Source: JACPLA01 sp035291905 (GTDB lineage Bacteria > Bacteroidota > Ignavibacteria > UBA10030). Taken from it: DNA of 22,928 bases. The notes under the pieces are model-generated. The model was not told the origin of the DNA, searched no databases, and was given only the letters and a program-made list of their open reading frames with translations. The translations under genes and the position numbers were made by a program. The DNA lies in NCBI GenBank assembly GCA_035291905.1, contig DATDRF010000207.1:1-22928 (forward strand). The letters run 5' to 3'. Each line of letters begins with the position of its first letter. Within the stretch, counting starts at the first letter, position 1. Shown here piece by piece: positions 7,604-16,100 of this stretch.

Positions 7604-7659
7604 AATAGGTCGCCAAAAACGGGCTGATTCCTGCAGATTTCGGCAGCAAATCGAGAAGA

Positions 7660-8949
7660 CTAACTGCTCGTCCGCCTGGCGAGCATGAGGGTGAGGTCAT
7701 CTGACTGCGGTTCCGAGCCGACGAAATGCTGGATGTCCTTGACGATGTTCTCGCGCATTTCGTTGATGGTCCGGCTGACGTTGGCAAGGATCGCTTCTCT
7801 GAATCTGTTCTCTCCGTATTCCTCGAACTTCTTGTCCATCGCTTCGGTGACTCCATCACTGTAGAAGACGAGCAGGTCGTTCGGCTGAATGTCGATCGTC
7901 TCAGACTGGTAATCCGCATGTTCGAACATCCCGAGAGGCAATCCGCCCGCGGTCAATCGCACAAAGTCCTGCTGACCCTTGACGACCTTGTACGGGAAGT
8001 TGTGGCCGGCATTGACATACATCAGCTGGTTTCGGCGCGTATTCAGCATAGCGATGAAAAACGTGATATAACGCTCCGAAGGTGTGTTCTTGTACACGAT
8101 TGTATTCAGCTTTTGGACAAGGTCGGTGAGAGAAATGGTCGTTTGAATATAGGCGTGAAGAGCTGCATTCAACGTGGAGACAAGGAGGGCTGCCGGAATT
8201 CCTTTCCCCGAAACGTCCGCGACGACAAGGACATAACTCTCGTCATCGATCGGCACGACATCGTAGTAATCTCCGCCAATCGTCTTGCATGGAACGGCAA
8301 CCGCATCCATTTGATAACCGACCATGGGGGGAAGCTCCTTCGGGAGGAGCTTGTTCTGAATCTCAGCGGCAATCTGAATTTCCTTTTCAACACGCTCTTG
8401 TTCGACCCTGGCCTGAAGGAGATAGGCATTCTCGATGGCAAGTGCCACATGATCGGAAAATGCGCGGAGGAACTGTTCATCTTCACGGTCGAACACTCCC
8501 CCCTTCTTGTTGATCATCTGGAACACACCGACGATCTTGTTCTCCCTGTTCCGCATCGGCATGCAGAGCATGGTCTTCGTCACATATCCCGTCCGCACGT
8601 CGAATCCGGAAAAGAATCGCTTGTCTTTCCAGGCGTCTTCCAGGTTGACGGTCTTTCCCGTCTCTGCAACGTGCCCCGCGATCCCAGTCCCGAGGGGGAG
8701 CCGGATTTCCACAAGCTCTTTCCCTTTCAACACTTTGGACCAGAGCTCCTTCTTCTCGTCGTCCAGCAAATAGATGGTCCCCCGGTCTGCCCCGAGGTTC
8801 TTCAGCGCCAGATCGAGGATGACCTTCAACAGTTCATCCAGGTCGAGCGTTGTATTCAGGGTTTTGGATGCTTCAATCAGCGATTCGAGCCGGTGGACGT
8901 ACTGAATCGTCTTATCCGGTTTCGATCTCTTTCTTACCTTGGCTGACAT
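7660..8949 (-). CDS. GAF domain-containing SpoIIE/RsbU-type PP2C protein phosphatase
   Basis: A 429-residue cytoplasmic signalling phosphatase. A short helical N-terminus leads into a GAF sensor domain (about 27-176; ADRGTIYLLDD, GTGIAGHVAETG, MLCMPMRNRENKIVGVFQMINK). A coiled-coil-like linker follows (EQERVEKEIQIAAEIQNKLL), then a PPM/SpoIIE catalytic domain (about 207-427). Metal-binding acids are visible in GGDYYDV (Asp227), VVADVSGKG (Asp245), YSDGVTEA (Asp365) and SDDLTLMLA (Asp417/418), so it should be active. Such enzymes dephosphorylate an anti-sigma-factor antagonist (STAS protein) in partner-switching pathways. No antagonist or HPK-type anti-sigma gene is next to it, so it is either an orphan or acts on distant partners. 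Any link to the neighbouring ECF operon is not supported by sequence. Confidence 0.92.
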   Translation of the reverse strand: MSAKVRKRSKPDKTIQYVHRLESLIEASKTLNTTLDLDELLKVILDLALKNLGADRGTIYLLDDEKKELWSKVLKGKELVEIRLPLGTGIAGHVAETGKTVNLEDAWKDKRFFSGFDVRTGYVTKTMLCMPMRNRENKIVGVFQMINKKGGVFDREDEQFLRAFSDHVALAIENAYLLQARVEQERVEKEIQIAAEIQNKLLPKELPPMVGYQMDAVAVPCKTIGGDYYDVVPIDDESYVLVVADVSGKGIPAALLVSTLNAALHAYIQTTISLTDLVQKLNTIVYKNTPSERYITFFIAMLNTRRNQLMYVNAGHNFPYKVVKGQQDFVRLTAGGLPLGMFEHADYQSETIDIQPNDLLVFYSDGVTEAMDKKFEEYGENRFREAILANVSRTINEMRENIVKDIQHFVGSEPQSDDLTLMLARRTSS

Positions 8950-8955
8950 GGTCCA

Positions 8956-8984
8956 ATGATAGTAGAAAATAGGGTATCAAGCAA
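8956..8984 (-). promoter_or_regulatory. Candidate sigma-70-type promoter for the GAF-SpoIIE phosphatase gene
   Basis: Minus-strand TTGCTT, a 17-base spacer and TATCAT, with the -10 hexamer ending six bases before the ATG at 8949. The geometry is the same as at the cysteine desulfurase gene, again predicting a nearly leaderless mRNA. The -35 match is modest. Confidence 0.3.
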
Positions 8985-9039
8985 AAGCGGACAGCATTGG
9001 GGTTTGGCTCAGTTAATTGTTCATTTACACATTGATTTT

Positions 9040-9256
9040 CCGAAGGGATCCCTTCGGGACGTGACAGGGTTGGTAACGGTCTTGTGGGTGTGATCCGGGT
9101 GAGATACCCCCCGGTTATGATATGTTTCCCCTTCGGGGAAGATTCTCCAGGTTGCCTCTGGTCGACCTTTGGCGGGTTACCCCAACCATTTCTCAAGGAG
9201 ATCCGCAACGTCATTTCCTCGAACATATGGATAGACCCCAAAGGGGTGGATAATTA
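9040..9256. repeat. Degenerate palindromic element Z
   Basis: This stretch begins with a perfect 18-base palindrome, CCGAAGGGATCCCTTCGG (9040-9057). A worn copy of the left module follows: GACAGGGTTGG, CCGGGTGAGATACCCCCCGG and the TTTCCCCTTCGGGGAA hairpin at 9125-9140. It ends in a partial right module (GACCCCAAAGGGG, from 9236) that runs directly into the transposase relic. Its outer ends no longer match the family ends, so it looks like the oldest member. From 8985 to 9039 I see nothing recognisable. The short ORFs across this stretch are built from repeat sequence and are not called. Confidence 0.55.
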
Positions 9257-9289
9257 GTGAATCAGAATCCTCGCAAGCGATTGTGGCAT
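9254..9289 (-). pseudogene. Relic of a RAYT transposase gene: first 11 codons only
   Basis: Read on the minus strand from ATG 9289, this encodes MPQSLARILIH followed by TAA. The intact transposase at 10278 begins MPQSLARILVHF. The DNA match runs from 9257 to 9341 against 10246 to 10330 at a constant offset of 989 bp, with 7 mismatches in 85 positions and no gap. It includes the GGGGGGAAT ribosome-binding region and the start of the neighbouring palindromic element. After codon 11 the relic breaks abruptly into the right module of element Z. It is too short to be a functional gene. Confidence 0.8.
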
Positions 9290-9302
9290 ATTCCCCCCAA
9301 TA

Positions 9303-9819
9303 TTATCTCACCCTTTCAGGGTTGGTGATGGATTTTGTGGACTACAACCGGGGGTCGAACCCCCGGTTACGATATGCTTCCCCTTCGGGGAAGACACTTC
9401 CTGTGACGCGGATGGGTGATGGATTTTGTGGATTGCGATCCGGGGGCGATACCCCCGGTTGTGATATGTTTCCCCTTCGGGGAAATTCTCCCCAATGTAA
9501 CCTCCGCCGGCCACGGCCAACAGAGAAGCCGCAACTCGTGCGTGATACCGTCAATTCCCTACAACTCGTCCCGGCGAATGACCCCGAAGGGGGTCGGATA
9601 ACTCACGTCGGAGCAAAATCGATTCGGCAATCGACCCCGAGGGGTCGGATGACTCACGTCGGAGCAAAATCGATTCGGCAGTAACCCCGAAGGAGTCGGA
9701 TAACTCAGGTCGGAGCAGAATCGATTCGGCAGTCGACCCCGAAGGGGTCGGATAACTCAGGTCGGGGCGAAGCCCCGACCTCTCATTCGCCCAAGATCAA
9801 ACCCTGAAAGGGTGACATA
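9303..9819 (+). repeat. Composite palindromic element A (L-to-R orientation), left flank of RAYT
   Basis: The ends are inverted copies: TCTCACCCTTTCAGGGTT (from 9306) and AAACCCTGAAAGGGTGACAT (to about 9818). The left module contains the end hairpin, the CCGGGGG-N5-CCCCCGG hairpin (9346-9368) and CTTCCCCTTCGGGGAAG (9377-9393). The same GGTGATGGATTTTGTGGA...CCCCTTCGGGG unit is repeated once more to 9485. The centre holds a tandem array (9580-9786). The right module ends in GTCGGGGCGAAGCCCCGAC. It fills the gap up to the RAYT stop at 9823. No coding potential is believed; ORFs here are repeat translations. Confidence 0.8.
9580..9786. repeat. Four tandem ~52-bp units inside element A
   Basis: Units start at 9580, 9633, 9683 and 9735 (periods 53, 50, 52). 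Each begins with a GACCCCGAAGGGGTC-type hairpin followed by GGATAACTCACGTCGGAGC. The first three continue into AAAATCGATTCGGCA, and the last instead enters the terminal GTCGGGGCGAAGCCCCGAC hairpin. The array looks like amplification of the first half of the right module. Confidence 0.85.
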
Positions 9820-9822
9820 GGA

Positions 9823-10278
9823 TCAATCCCATACATAGCGTTCGTCATACTCCAATCCATGTTCTTTCAGGAACGCTCGGTATTCATCCTGAAAGGTCCT
9901 TTTTCTGTGATGTTTCTCTTGTCCTGCAATATATGCTCTCACTCGCTCGACTTCTGATTGCCCAACTGAAAATGCCCCGTATCCATTCTGCCACGCAAAC
10001 TTCGTCAGCATTCCCCCTTTTGACTTGATCCATTTCGACGATTCGCGTTTTATCTCTCCCATAACATCTGCGACACTCAACGTTCGAGTCAACAAAGACA
10101 AAATATGTACATGATCTGCGACCCCACCGACAATGAGAACAGGACAACCGAGGCCTTTGCAGACTCCCCCGAGATACGCGTGCATTTCGTTGCGGATATT
10201 CTTCTCAGCCAGAAACGGATGGCGGTACTTCGTTGAAAAGACAAAGTGAACCAAGATCCTTGCAAGCGATTGTGGCAT
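9823..10278 (-). CDS. Y1 (HUH) REP-associated tyrosine transposase, RAYT / IS200-like TnpA
   Basis: A 151-residue single-domain Y1 transposase that nicks and rejoins single-stranded DNA at hairpins. The HUH motif is HVH (His56, His58) in GVADHVHIL. The likely catalytic tyrosine is Tyr116 in VRAYIAGQEKHH, followed by the family's typical tail TFQDEYRAFLKEHGLEYDERY. The length is normal and the frame intact, so it may be active. The start ATG 10278 is preceded by GGGGGGAAT, a plausible ribosome-binding site. It carries no accessory TnpB. It is flanked on both sides by palindromic elements (A and B) of one family, the layout known for RAYTs that move or maintain REP sequences, and a relic of its 5' end lies 989 bp away. 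It interrupts a run of cell-surface genes on the same strand. Confidence 0.92.
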   Translation of the reverse strand: MPQSLARILVHFVFSTKYRHPFLAEKNIRNEMHAYLGGVCKGLGCPVLIVGGVADHVHILSLLTRTLSVADVMGEIKRESSKWIKSKGGMLTKFAWQNGYGAFSVGQSEVERVRAYIAGQEKHHRKRTFQDEYRAFLKEHGLEYDERYVWD

Positions 10279-10291
10279 ATTCCCCCCTATA

Positions 10292-10774
10292 TTATTTCAC
10301 CCTTTCAGGGTTGCTGATGGATTTTGTGGATTGTTTGATCCGGGGACGATGCCCCCGGTTGTGATATGTTTCCCCTTCGGGGAAAATCCTCCGTGGCGTC
10401 ACCGAGCTATTAGCCAATCCCCTGCCTCCCGCGCCACCCGTATGGCCGAATCAGAAAGGTGTGGCAGTTCATCTCCTCGAACGCTGAGCACCGATCCCTC
10501 AACGCACGGCGTCGGCTTGTCCCGCATAGCCATTCAGCGCACGACTTCGTGTTGTCGCTAACCTATCCGCCCATTCTCGCTCCCCTGGGCCGAATCAGAA
10601 AAGATTGGGCAATTCATCTCCTCGAACCCCGAACACCGATCCCACAACGCGCGGCGCTGGTCTATCAGCATCATCTTTTAGCGCACGACCCCGAAGGGGA
10701 CGAATATCCAAGGTTGGGGTAATACCCCAACCCTGACATTACACAGTGTAACAAAACCCTGTAAAGGTGATATC
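10292..10774 (+). repeat. Composite palindromic element B (L-to-R orientation), right flank of RAYT
   Basis: The left end, TTTCACCCTTTCAGGGTT (10295-10312), lies 14 bases upstream of the RAYT start. The left module follows with CCGGGGACGATGCCCCCGG and TTTCCCCTTCGGGGAA. The centre contains a 144-bp imperfect tandem duplication. The right module has GACCCCGAAGGGG, GGTTGGGGTAATACCCCAACC and a small TTACACAGTGTAA palindrome. It ends in AAACCCTGTAAAGGTGATAT, a worn terminal repeat. The short ORFs here have no recognisable product. Confidence 0.75.
10444..10731. repeat. 144-bp imperfect tandem duplication in element B
   Basis: GGCCGAATCAGAAA begins at 10444 and again at 10588. Shared landmarks include TTCATCTCCTCGAAC, CACCGATCCC and GCGCACGAC, which ends at 10545 and 10689, each offset by exactly 144 bases. 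Identity is clear but imperfect, so the duplication is not recent. The second copy merges into the right module after 10689. Confidence 0.75.
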
Positions 10775-10786
10775 CAAACATGGGAA

Positions 10787-12406
10787 CTACCAAATCCCAT
10801 AGCTGATTCGAACAGAGAACTCGGGTGCGCCGTTCGCATTGAGATTGGGGAATGCCTCGTCACTCACCGTCGTCCACCTGAGCATCCCATCCAGAAATCC
10901 GTCACGCGCAAACTGGTACTTTCCGTAAAACCCCATCGAACTTTCCTTACGAATTGGTCCATAGAGAAACTGCTTCGAGGGGAGCCGATACTGGTACGCG
11001 ATGTCATCTAAGCCCCCTTTGCGGTATCGCTCATAGAACGTCCCAACTCTAAGCGGGCGAATCGGGAGATAACGCGCCTCCAGATAAAGGTTATCCGCGT
11101 TCTGGCCGATCCAGTGCCCGAGATCGTACCCGTTGTTCGTGAAGGTCGCCGCAGGATACTTGTGGGAATAGACCCACGGATTCAGACGAGTGTATTCTGC
11201 AATCAACTCGAGATTCTCAAGCCCCAGATCATAGGTGTGAATTCCCGCTGTGTAACCAAGCTGGTTTCTGGCGCTGGTCGGACGAAGGAGGTCGTCAGTG
11301 GTCAGTTCATCGATAAGAACAGAAAGGTTGAGATTGAACTTCGGTATCAGGTTCACATCGAGAGAGCCAAACCACTGGATATTGTCTGTGTCACGGTTGT
11401 AGTGCTCTCCCGACTTGAACAACATGACAGGAATGAGATACATCAGCTGTATCCCTTTATCGGAGTAAATGACGGATTCTCCCAGGGAGAAATCCAGCCC
11501 ATCGATGACAGTGAATTCCACAACATGGGCAGCCAGATACTTCTGCCGATTGACCCGGCGGAAAAAGGGAGTAATCGCGGAAGAGTATGCCATGTAAGAC
11601 CGTGCAGAGTCAATCACATTTGAGTTAAGATCTGCAAGGACATAGACGAAGTCCATCCATGTTGAGAGAGGCACGCGCATTTTGACTTGAGGATAGGACG
11701 GCGCCTTCCGCGACAAAATCACATTCCCTCGCTCACCGTAGCCCCATACGTTGTGCATTTTCTCAAGAGAGAACTGGAAACTCCCTGTCTGAAACGACAG
11801 TTGGGCTTCCGTCGTGTTGTACTCGATGGCGTTTTCCTTTCCTGACGTGAGGACAATTCCGGGGTCGGGAGTATTCAATTTGCCGGCATTCCTCCCCGGA
11901 CCGGTCTCGCGATAATCGATGAAGTTGAACTGAAAACCGACGTTCTTAAACGCATACCCGTAGAAGCGCACGCCCTGGCCGCGGTAGCGGACGGTCTGGC
12001 CTTTAGGGCCATCCCAGCGGAGCTGCCCATTCAGATCGAGGTTCATGATCCCTTGATTCAGATCCAGGGAAAGAAGATGCCAACGGAGATCTGTCGGCTC
12101 GGGATCCCCGCCGAGGGAACCAAGCTCATAGCTGAATTCGGACTTCAGATATTCGTACGTATCACGCTCGACGTTCGTGAGTTCACCGCGCAATCCCTCA
12201 AGCGAGAGAAGGTGACCCGCGATGTCTTTTCGGGAGAGAGGTTTTGTCGCATCGCGGTAGTTTTTCAGAATTCCCCGCGCCTCTACGCGTTTGAGAAAAT
12301 CGTACACCTCATGCGTTGTGGGGAGCGAAACGGATTGCGACAGGAGTGAGGAAACGCTAGCGAGAAGTATGCCGATAAGTGCGTGAAATTTCGAAAAACG
12401 CTGCAA
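10787..12406 (-). CDS. Wzi-like capsule-assembly outer-membrane beta-barrel protein
   Basis: An exported protein of about 539 residues with the pattern of the Caps_assemb_Wzi family, outer-membrane barrels that help attach or organise capsule polysaccharide. The signal peptide ends near SSLLSQ, with a likely cut just before Gln. A helical N-terminal part follows (THEVYDFLKRVEARGILKNY, KPLSRKDIAGHL), as is usual before the barrel in this family. The rest is alternating amphipathic strands rich in Tyr/Trp/Phe (FGYAFKNVGFQFNFIDYRE, WMDFVYVLADL, LYLEARYLPIRPLRVGTFYE), ending in the aromatic SYGIW typical of barrel C-termini. The start is set at TTG 12406 because AGGAGG lies five bases upstream; GTG 12412 would overlap that site. 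Nearby glycosyltransferases fit a surface-polysaccharide role. The family call is by fold pattern and moderately sure. Confidence 0.75.
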   Translation of the reverse strand: MQRFSKFHALIGILLASVSSLLSQSVSLPTTHEVYDFLKRVEARGILKNYRDATKPLSRKDIAGHLLSLEGLRGELTNVERDTYEYLKSEFSYELGSLGGDPEPTDLRWHLLSLDLNQGIMNLDLNGQLRWDGPKGQTVRYRGQGVRFYGYAFKNVGFQFNFIDYRETGPGRNAGKLNTPDPGIVLTSGKENAIEYNTTEAQLSFQTGSFQFSLEKMHNVWGYGERGNVILSRKAPSYPQVKMRVPLSTWMDFVYVLADLNSNVIDSARSYMAYSSAITPFFRRVNRQKYLAAHVVEFTVIDGLDFSLGESVIYSDKGIQLMYLIPVMLFKSGEHYNRDTDNIQWFGSLDVNLIPKFNLNLSVLIDELTTDDLLRPTSARNQLGYTAGIHTYDLGLENLELIAEYTRLNPWVYSHKYPAATFTNNGYDLGHWIGQNADNLYLEARYLPIRPLRVGTFYERYRKGGLDDIAYQYRLPSKQFLYGPIRKESSMGFYGKYQFARDGFLDGMLRWTTVSDEAFPNLNANGAPEFSVRISYGIW

Positions 12407-12411
12407 AAACA

Positions 12412-12417
12412 CCTCCT
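12412..12417 (-). promoter_or_regulatory. Shine-Dalgarno site that decides the Wzi-like gene start
   Basis: A perfect AGGAGG on the minus strand, five bases before TTG 12406. The longer frame from GTG 12412 would begin inside this site, so the TTG start is favoured despite being a rare start codon. Confidence 0.6.
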
Positions 12418-12500
12418 ACAATGATGGAACGGCGCTTCAATGTTGGAAAAATCCGTCCGATTTGCAAGGGTGTCGGATCTGCCGCCCCAACATATTGGCA

Positions 12501-13066
12501 TTATCTCACCCCTTCGGGGTTTGGCGCGATCATGATTCATTGGTCGGGGCGTTGCCCCGACCCTGAAGATATGCGACCCCCTTGGGGTCGACAAAGCTCT
12601 GGCGAGAATCATCACGCGTATCATGTGAAACCTGGGAAACTCGGGGGAGGCGTACCGACATCAAGACCTACGACTCATCTTGGGGATTGGACGGGAAACC
12701 ATTTGAACTTCCCCGAAGGGGAAGTGGACCGACATCAAGGCCTACGACTCATCTTGGGGATAGGGCGGGAAACCATTTGAACCTCGACATCGGTTTGGGA
12801 GAATCATCACGAGCATCATGTGAAAACTGGGAAACTCGGGGGAGGCGTACCGACATCAAGACCCACGACTCATCTCGGGGATTGGACGGGAAACCATTTG
12901 AACTTCCCCGAAGGGGAAGTGGACCGACATCAAGACCTACGACTCATCTTGGGGATTGGACGGGAAACCATTTGAACTTCCCCGAAGGGGAAGTAATACA
13001 AGAACCGGGGGTGTAACCCCCGGAGGGTCCAACGAATCTCTCACATACCCTGAAAGGGTTGCATAA
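12501..13066 (-). repeat. Composite palindromic element C (reversed orientation)
   Basis: On the plus strand it begins with TCTCACCCCTTCGGGGTTTG and the right-module hairpins in reverse order (GGTCGGGGCGTTGCCCCGACC, then GACCCCCTTGGGGTC). It ends with CTTCCCCGAAGGGGAAG, AACCGGGGGTGTAACCCCCGG and ATACCCTGAAAGGGTTGC. This is the left module read backwards. The middle is a 195-bp tandem duplication. From 12418 to 12500 and from 13067 to 13122 I see no recognisable feature. The 144-codon plus-strand ORF across the array translates the repeat and is not called. Confidence 0.8.
12604..12993. repeat. 195-bp tandem duplication made of 74-bp sub-repeats, inside element C
   Basis: ACCGACATCAAG starts at 12654, 12728, 12849 and 12923. 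The spacings of 74, 121 and 74 show a 74-bp unit (ACCGACATCAAG...ACGACTCATCT...GGGAAACCATTTGAAC...CCCCGAAGGGG) present as two pairs, and the whole pair block is duplicated with a 195-base period (GAGAATCATCACG at 12604 and 12799). Copies are nearly identical, so this expansion is younger than those in A and B. Confidence 0.9.
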
Positions 13067-13122
13067 CACTTAGCCGTTCACTCACAGATCAGAGGACCGG
13101 TGCGATGATCCTGCACCCCCCC

Positions 13123-16100
13123 TTATCTCAACTTCGCCAGCTTCTCGATCGCCTCAACGGTCATCCCCCCCAACTTCACGGAGACCTTGTAGAAATAGAC
13201 CCCGTTGGCGAGTTCATCTCCGTCCCGGTCAAGTCCGTTCCAAACGATCCGATTAAATCCGAGCTTCACTTCCCCCGGATAGAGCGTTCGTTCGAACAGA
13301 AGTCTCCCGCTCACGGCATAAATTCTCAACCTTCCCTCCTCCGGCTGATCAGGCCCTGAGAGCTGGAACGTGAAGGCAGTTTCAACGGCAAACGGATTAG
13401 GAATGTTAACCACATTCATGAGGCGGGCCCGATTCTCAACCTGAAACCGAACTTCAAGGGCTGTTGTATCTGCCGGATTCCCCGACGCATCGAGGACCTG
13501 GACGGAAAGAGTGTGCGTGCCGTTGGGAAGAACCGGCTTGAACAGAACACTCGCCTTTTCGGTGCCCGTTCCAATCTCGAAAAGGCTGTCTGGACTCGAC
13601 CCCAAAGCAATGCGCCTTTGATCAAGTCTGAGGTCGACATTCGAAGGATTTGTAATGGGAAGCGGGCTGTTGTCACGAACGGAGATCCTGATTTCAGGTG
13701 CGGGATTCACATAATCTCCATCGACAATCCTGGATCCGTCAAACAGGACATCGAACGCCGGCGCAACCGTGTCGCCGAGGACGAACGCACTGAGGGACAT
13801 GGCATTGTTCGCCGGGAATGATTCGCGGACCTTCCCGTTTTCGTTTGCATGCACAAGAAATGCGGTTCGCCCGCGGAATCCGACGGTATTGAATGGAATG
13901 GACTGCGACACGACGGATCCCGGGGGAATCGAAGGAACAACGGTTTGCGAGAAGACGGAAATCTGATTGTTCACAAAAACCCCTGCCGAAAGACTCACAC
14001 TGTCCGCGGGAGAAGAACCCACGTTGTGGAGACTCACCTGAAGCCCAACCTGGTCACCTTCATCAACCGAATCGGCCGATATTGTGGTGGTCTGATACGA
14101 GAGGGCAAGTTCTGCTGGAGGGGTATAATCTACGCTCCATGAATTCAAACCGGGCGAAAGTCCGGCCGAGTCGCTTTCAAGATGGGCCCTCAATTGGATC
14201 GTCGCCACGCTTGCTGTGAGAACCGCGAGGAGAGAATCGGGAACAAGGGGCAGCCGTTGAACCGTATCGACAGTTCCGTCATCCATCGTTCGGATAATAT
14301 CTACCGACACATGTGTCACGCCGGCCAGCGTATCGGCTGAGATTGCGATGCCATTCCACATGCTTGCGGGACCGATGACAGGCGAGAGCATCGAACCCTG
14401 AATGCTCTTTGCGGCAAGCGTATCCAGGACAATGGCGGAGCCGCTGCCGGAGGACTTGAGCACTTCCGGCACAGAACCGATAGGCGCCCCCTTCCAGCCG
14501 CTGACTGCCCATGAGCCGCGAAACCCGAGCTGGCGGATCTGCGCACTGCCGATTGATTCGACCTGGATATTCAATTGTTCCGACTTGTTCCTTGATCCCT
14601 CGTCGGCAACGGCTACGAGAACCCTTCTTCCGTATGGAATCCCCTGCAGGAATTGCACGAGAGGCGCTGCCAACGTTGTGTCGGTCGCATCACTATAGAT
14701 GCTGAATGCAGCGTACGTCTCCACCACTCCGGAATTTTGATTGACAACGGCGACATTGTATCCGCGGTTTGACACACCCTGGGAGATATTCGTTCCATTG
14801 AGCGTTATTCTGGCATCATTCCCATCGCTGAATCCTGCAGAAAGGAGTTCCACCGGCAGCTGCTGTTGGCGAAGCGTTGGCAGAGGGGAAAGCACCACTT
14901 GGTCAGTTGAGTTTGCGACGAAGAGGGGGCCGCTATTCTGTATCCACGCCTTTCGAAGGACCTTGTTTGTCGAGAAAACGCTTGACCTCCATTCGGTTGA
15001 GTCGGCTGCTCCCTTGAGTCGTGCCCGCCAGAAGTAGTGAGAGCTATCCGGCAGAGCCCCCGCGGAGATTTGCCACGAACTTGTCACAATGCCCGGCTGC
15101 GGAAGCACCTGCTTGACCAGAGCGGGACTGTCGTACGTATCCGTCGTGTCAATTTCAAATTCGACATTCCATGACGCGGTTTGGGGGTTGTTCGGATTGA
15201 TGATCGTGAGCACAACGCTATCAGGATGAAGAGACGAAAAAGGAGAAGGAGAGAGAATCTGCAATTGACCCGCTCCGACAAAGAAGGTTAATTGAGCATT
15301 GTTGTTCGCCTCATTCTCTTCCGAGTCCATGCCGGCCGGATCAATTGAAACCGAAATTGTGTGGAACCCCGGCTTGAGGAATGAGTTCTGCGCTACTGTC
15401 AGCGTATCGACGAAACCGAAGCCCGGCCGAACGAAATCGATCATCTCCGACGGTTCATTTTCGGCGGTATGAGTAATTCTTGTCAACACCGAGTCGGGAT
15501 TCTGCAGCCCAAAATTGCGGAGCGGAATCCGAACTGTCACCTCATTATCCGCTTCGCTCGGTTGGGCCGGTTCGACGACGATATCCTCGGAATTGACGGC
15601 GTAGTCAGGCTTTTCCGCTATGGCGATCCTGGTGGCAGGATCTCCGAGCAGGGTCATGAGCTGGAGCGCCTCCGGGTTGATAACCGAGCCGGTCCCCAAG
15701 GCCGCATGCAGAGCGAGCTTGGCTTTGAACAAAAGGCTGCCGATTTCCCGAACGGTGTCCTTGGCGACATCGTTATAGAACCTTCCCGCCATGAACCGAA
15801 GAGGATTCTCATACCCGAATCCGCTTCCTCCAATATATGCCATGGCTCCTCCTTCGGATGCAAAGAGGAGCTTTTCTCCAAATGACTCGACGAGCGGTTC
15901 AGCGAACCTCACGGTACTGCAGCTCACGTCCGTCACGATATGCCTTTTCCCCTCATCGTTGATAAGATCCGATGCCTCGCTCAGGCCATTTCCCCATGCC
16001 TCAGTACCTGCATGTCCGTAGAAACTGATCCACACCGCCCCATCGCTCAGAATCCGGCGGACCTCCTCCGATTCCGTCGTACCGGCTACTTGCACCTTTC

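Noticed and set aside
7578..7606. Plus-strand TTGACA-N17-TTTAAT promoter-like sequence
   Set aside because: No plus-strand gene follows, only the 3' end of the phosphatase gene in antisense. The same bases are better explained as the minus-strand ECF-type promoter.
7726..8946. 406-codon ORF antisense to the GAF-SpoIIE phosphatase gene
   Set aside because: It exactly shadows the real gene, whose domains and catalytic residues are clear. The antisense product has no recognisable domain.
9283..9684. 133-codon plus-strand ORF in element A
   Set aside because: It consists entirely of palindromic modules and tandem units and shows no protein-like composition.
9580..9786. Possible CRISPR array in element A
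   Set aside because: The units are contiguous and similar along their whole length, with no unique spacers of constant size, and no cas gene is present.
12582..13016. 144-codon plus-strand ORF across element C
   Set aside because: It is the translation of the 195-bp tandem duplication (65 codons, so the frame is kept by chance). Its repeated Arg/Gly/Pro-rich peptide comes from hairpin sequence, and there is no ribosome-binding site or homology signal.
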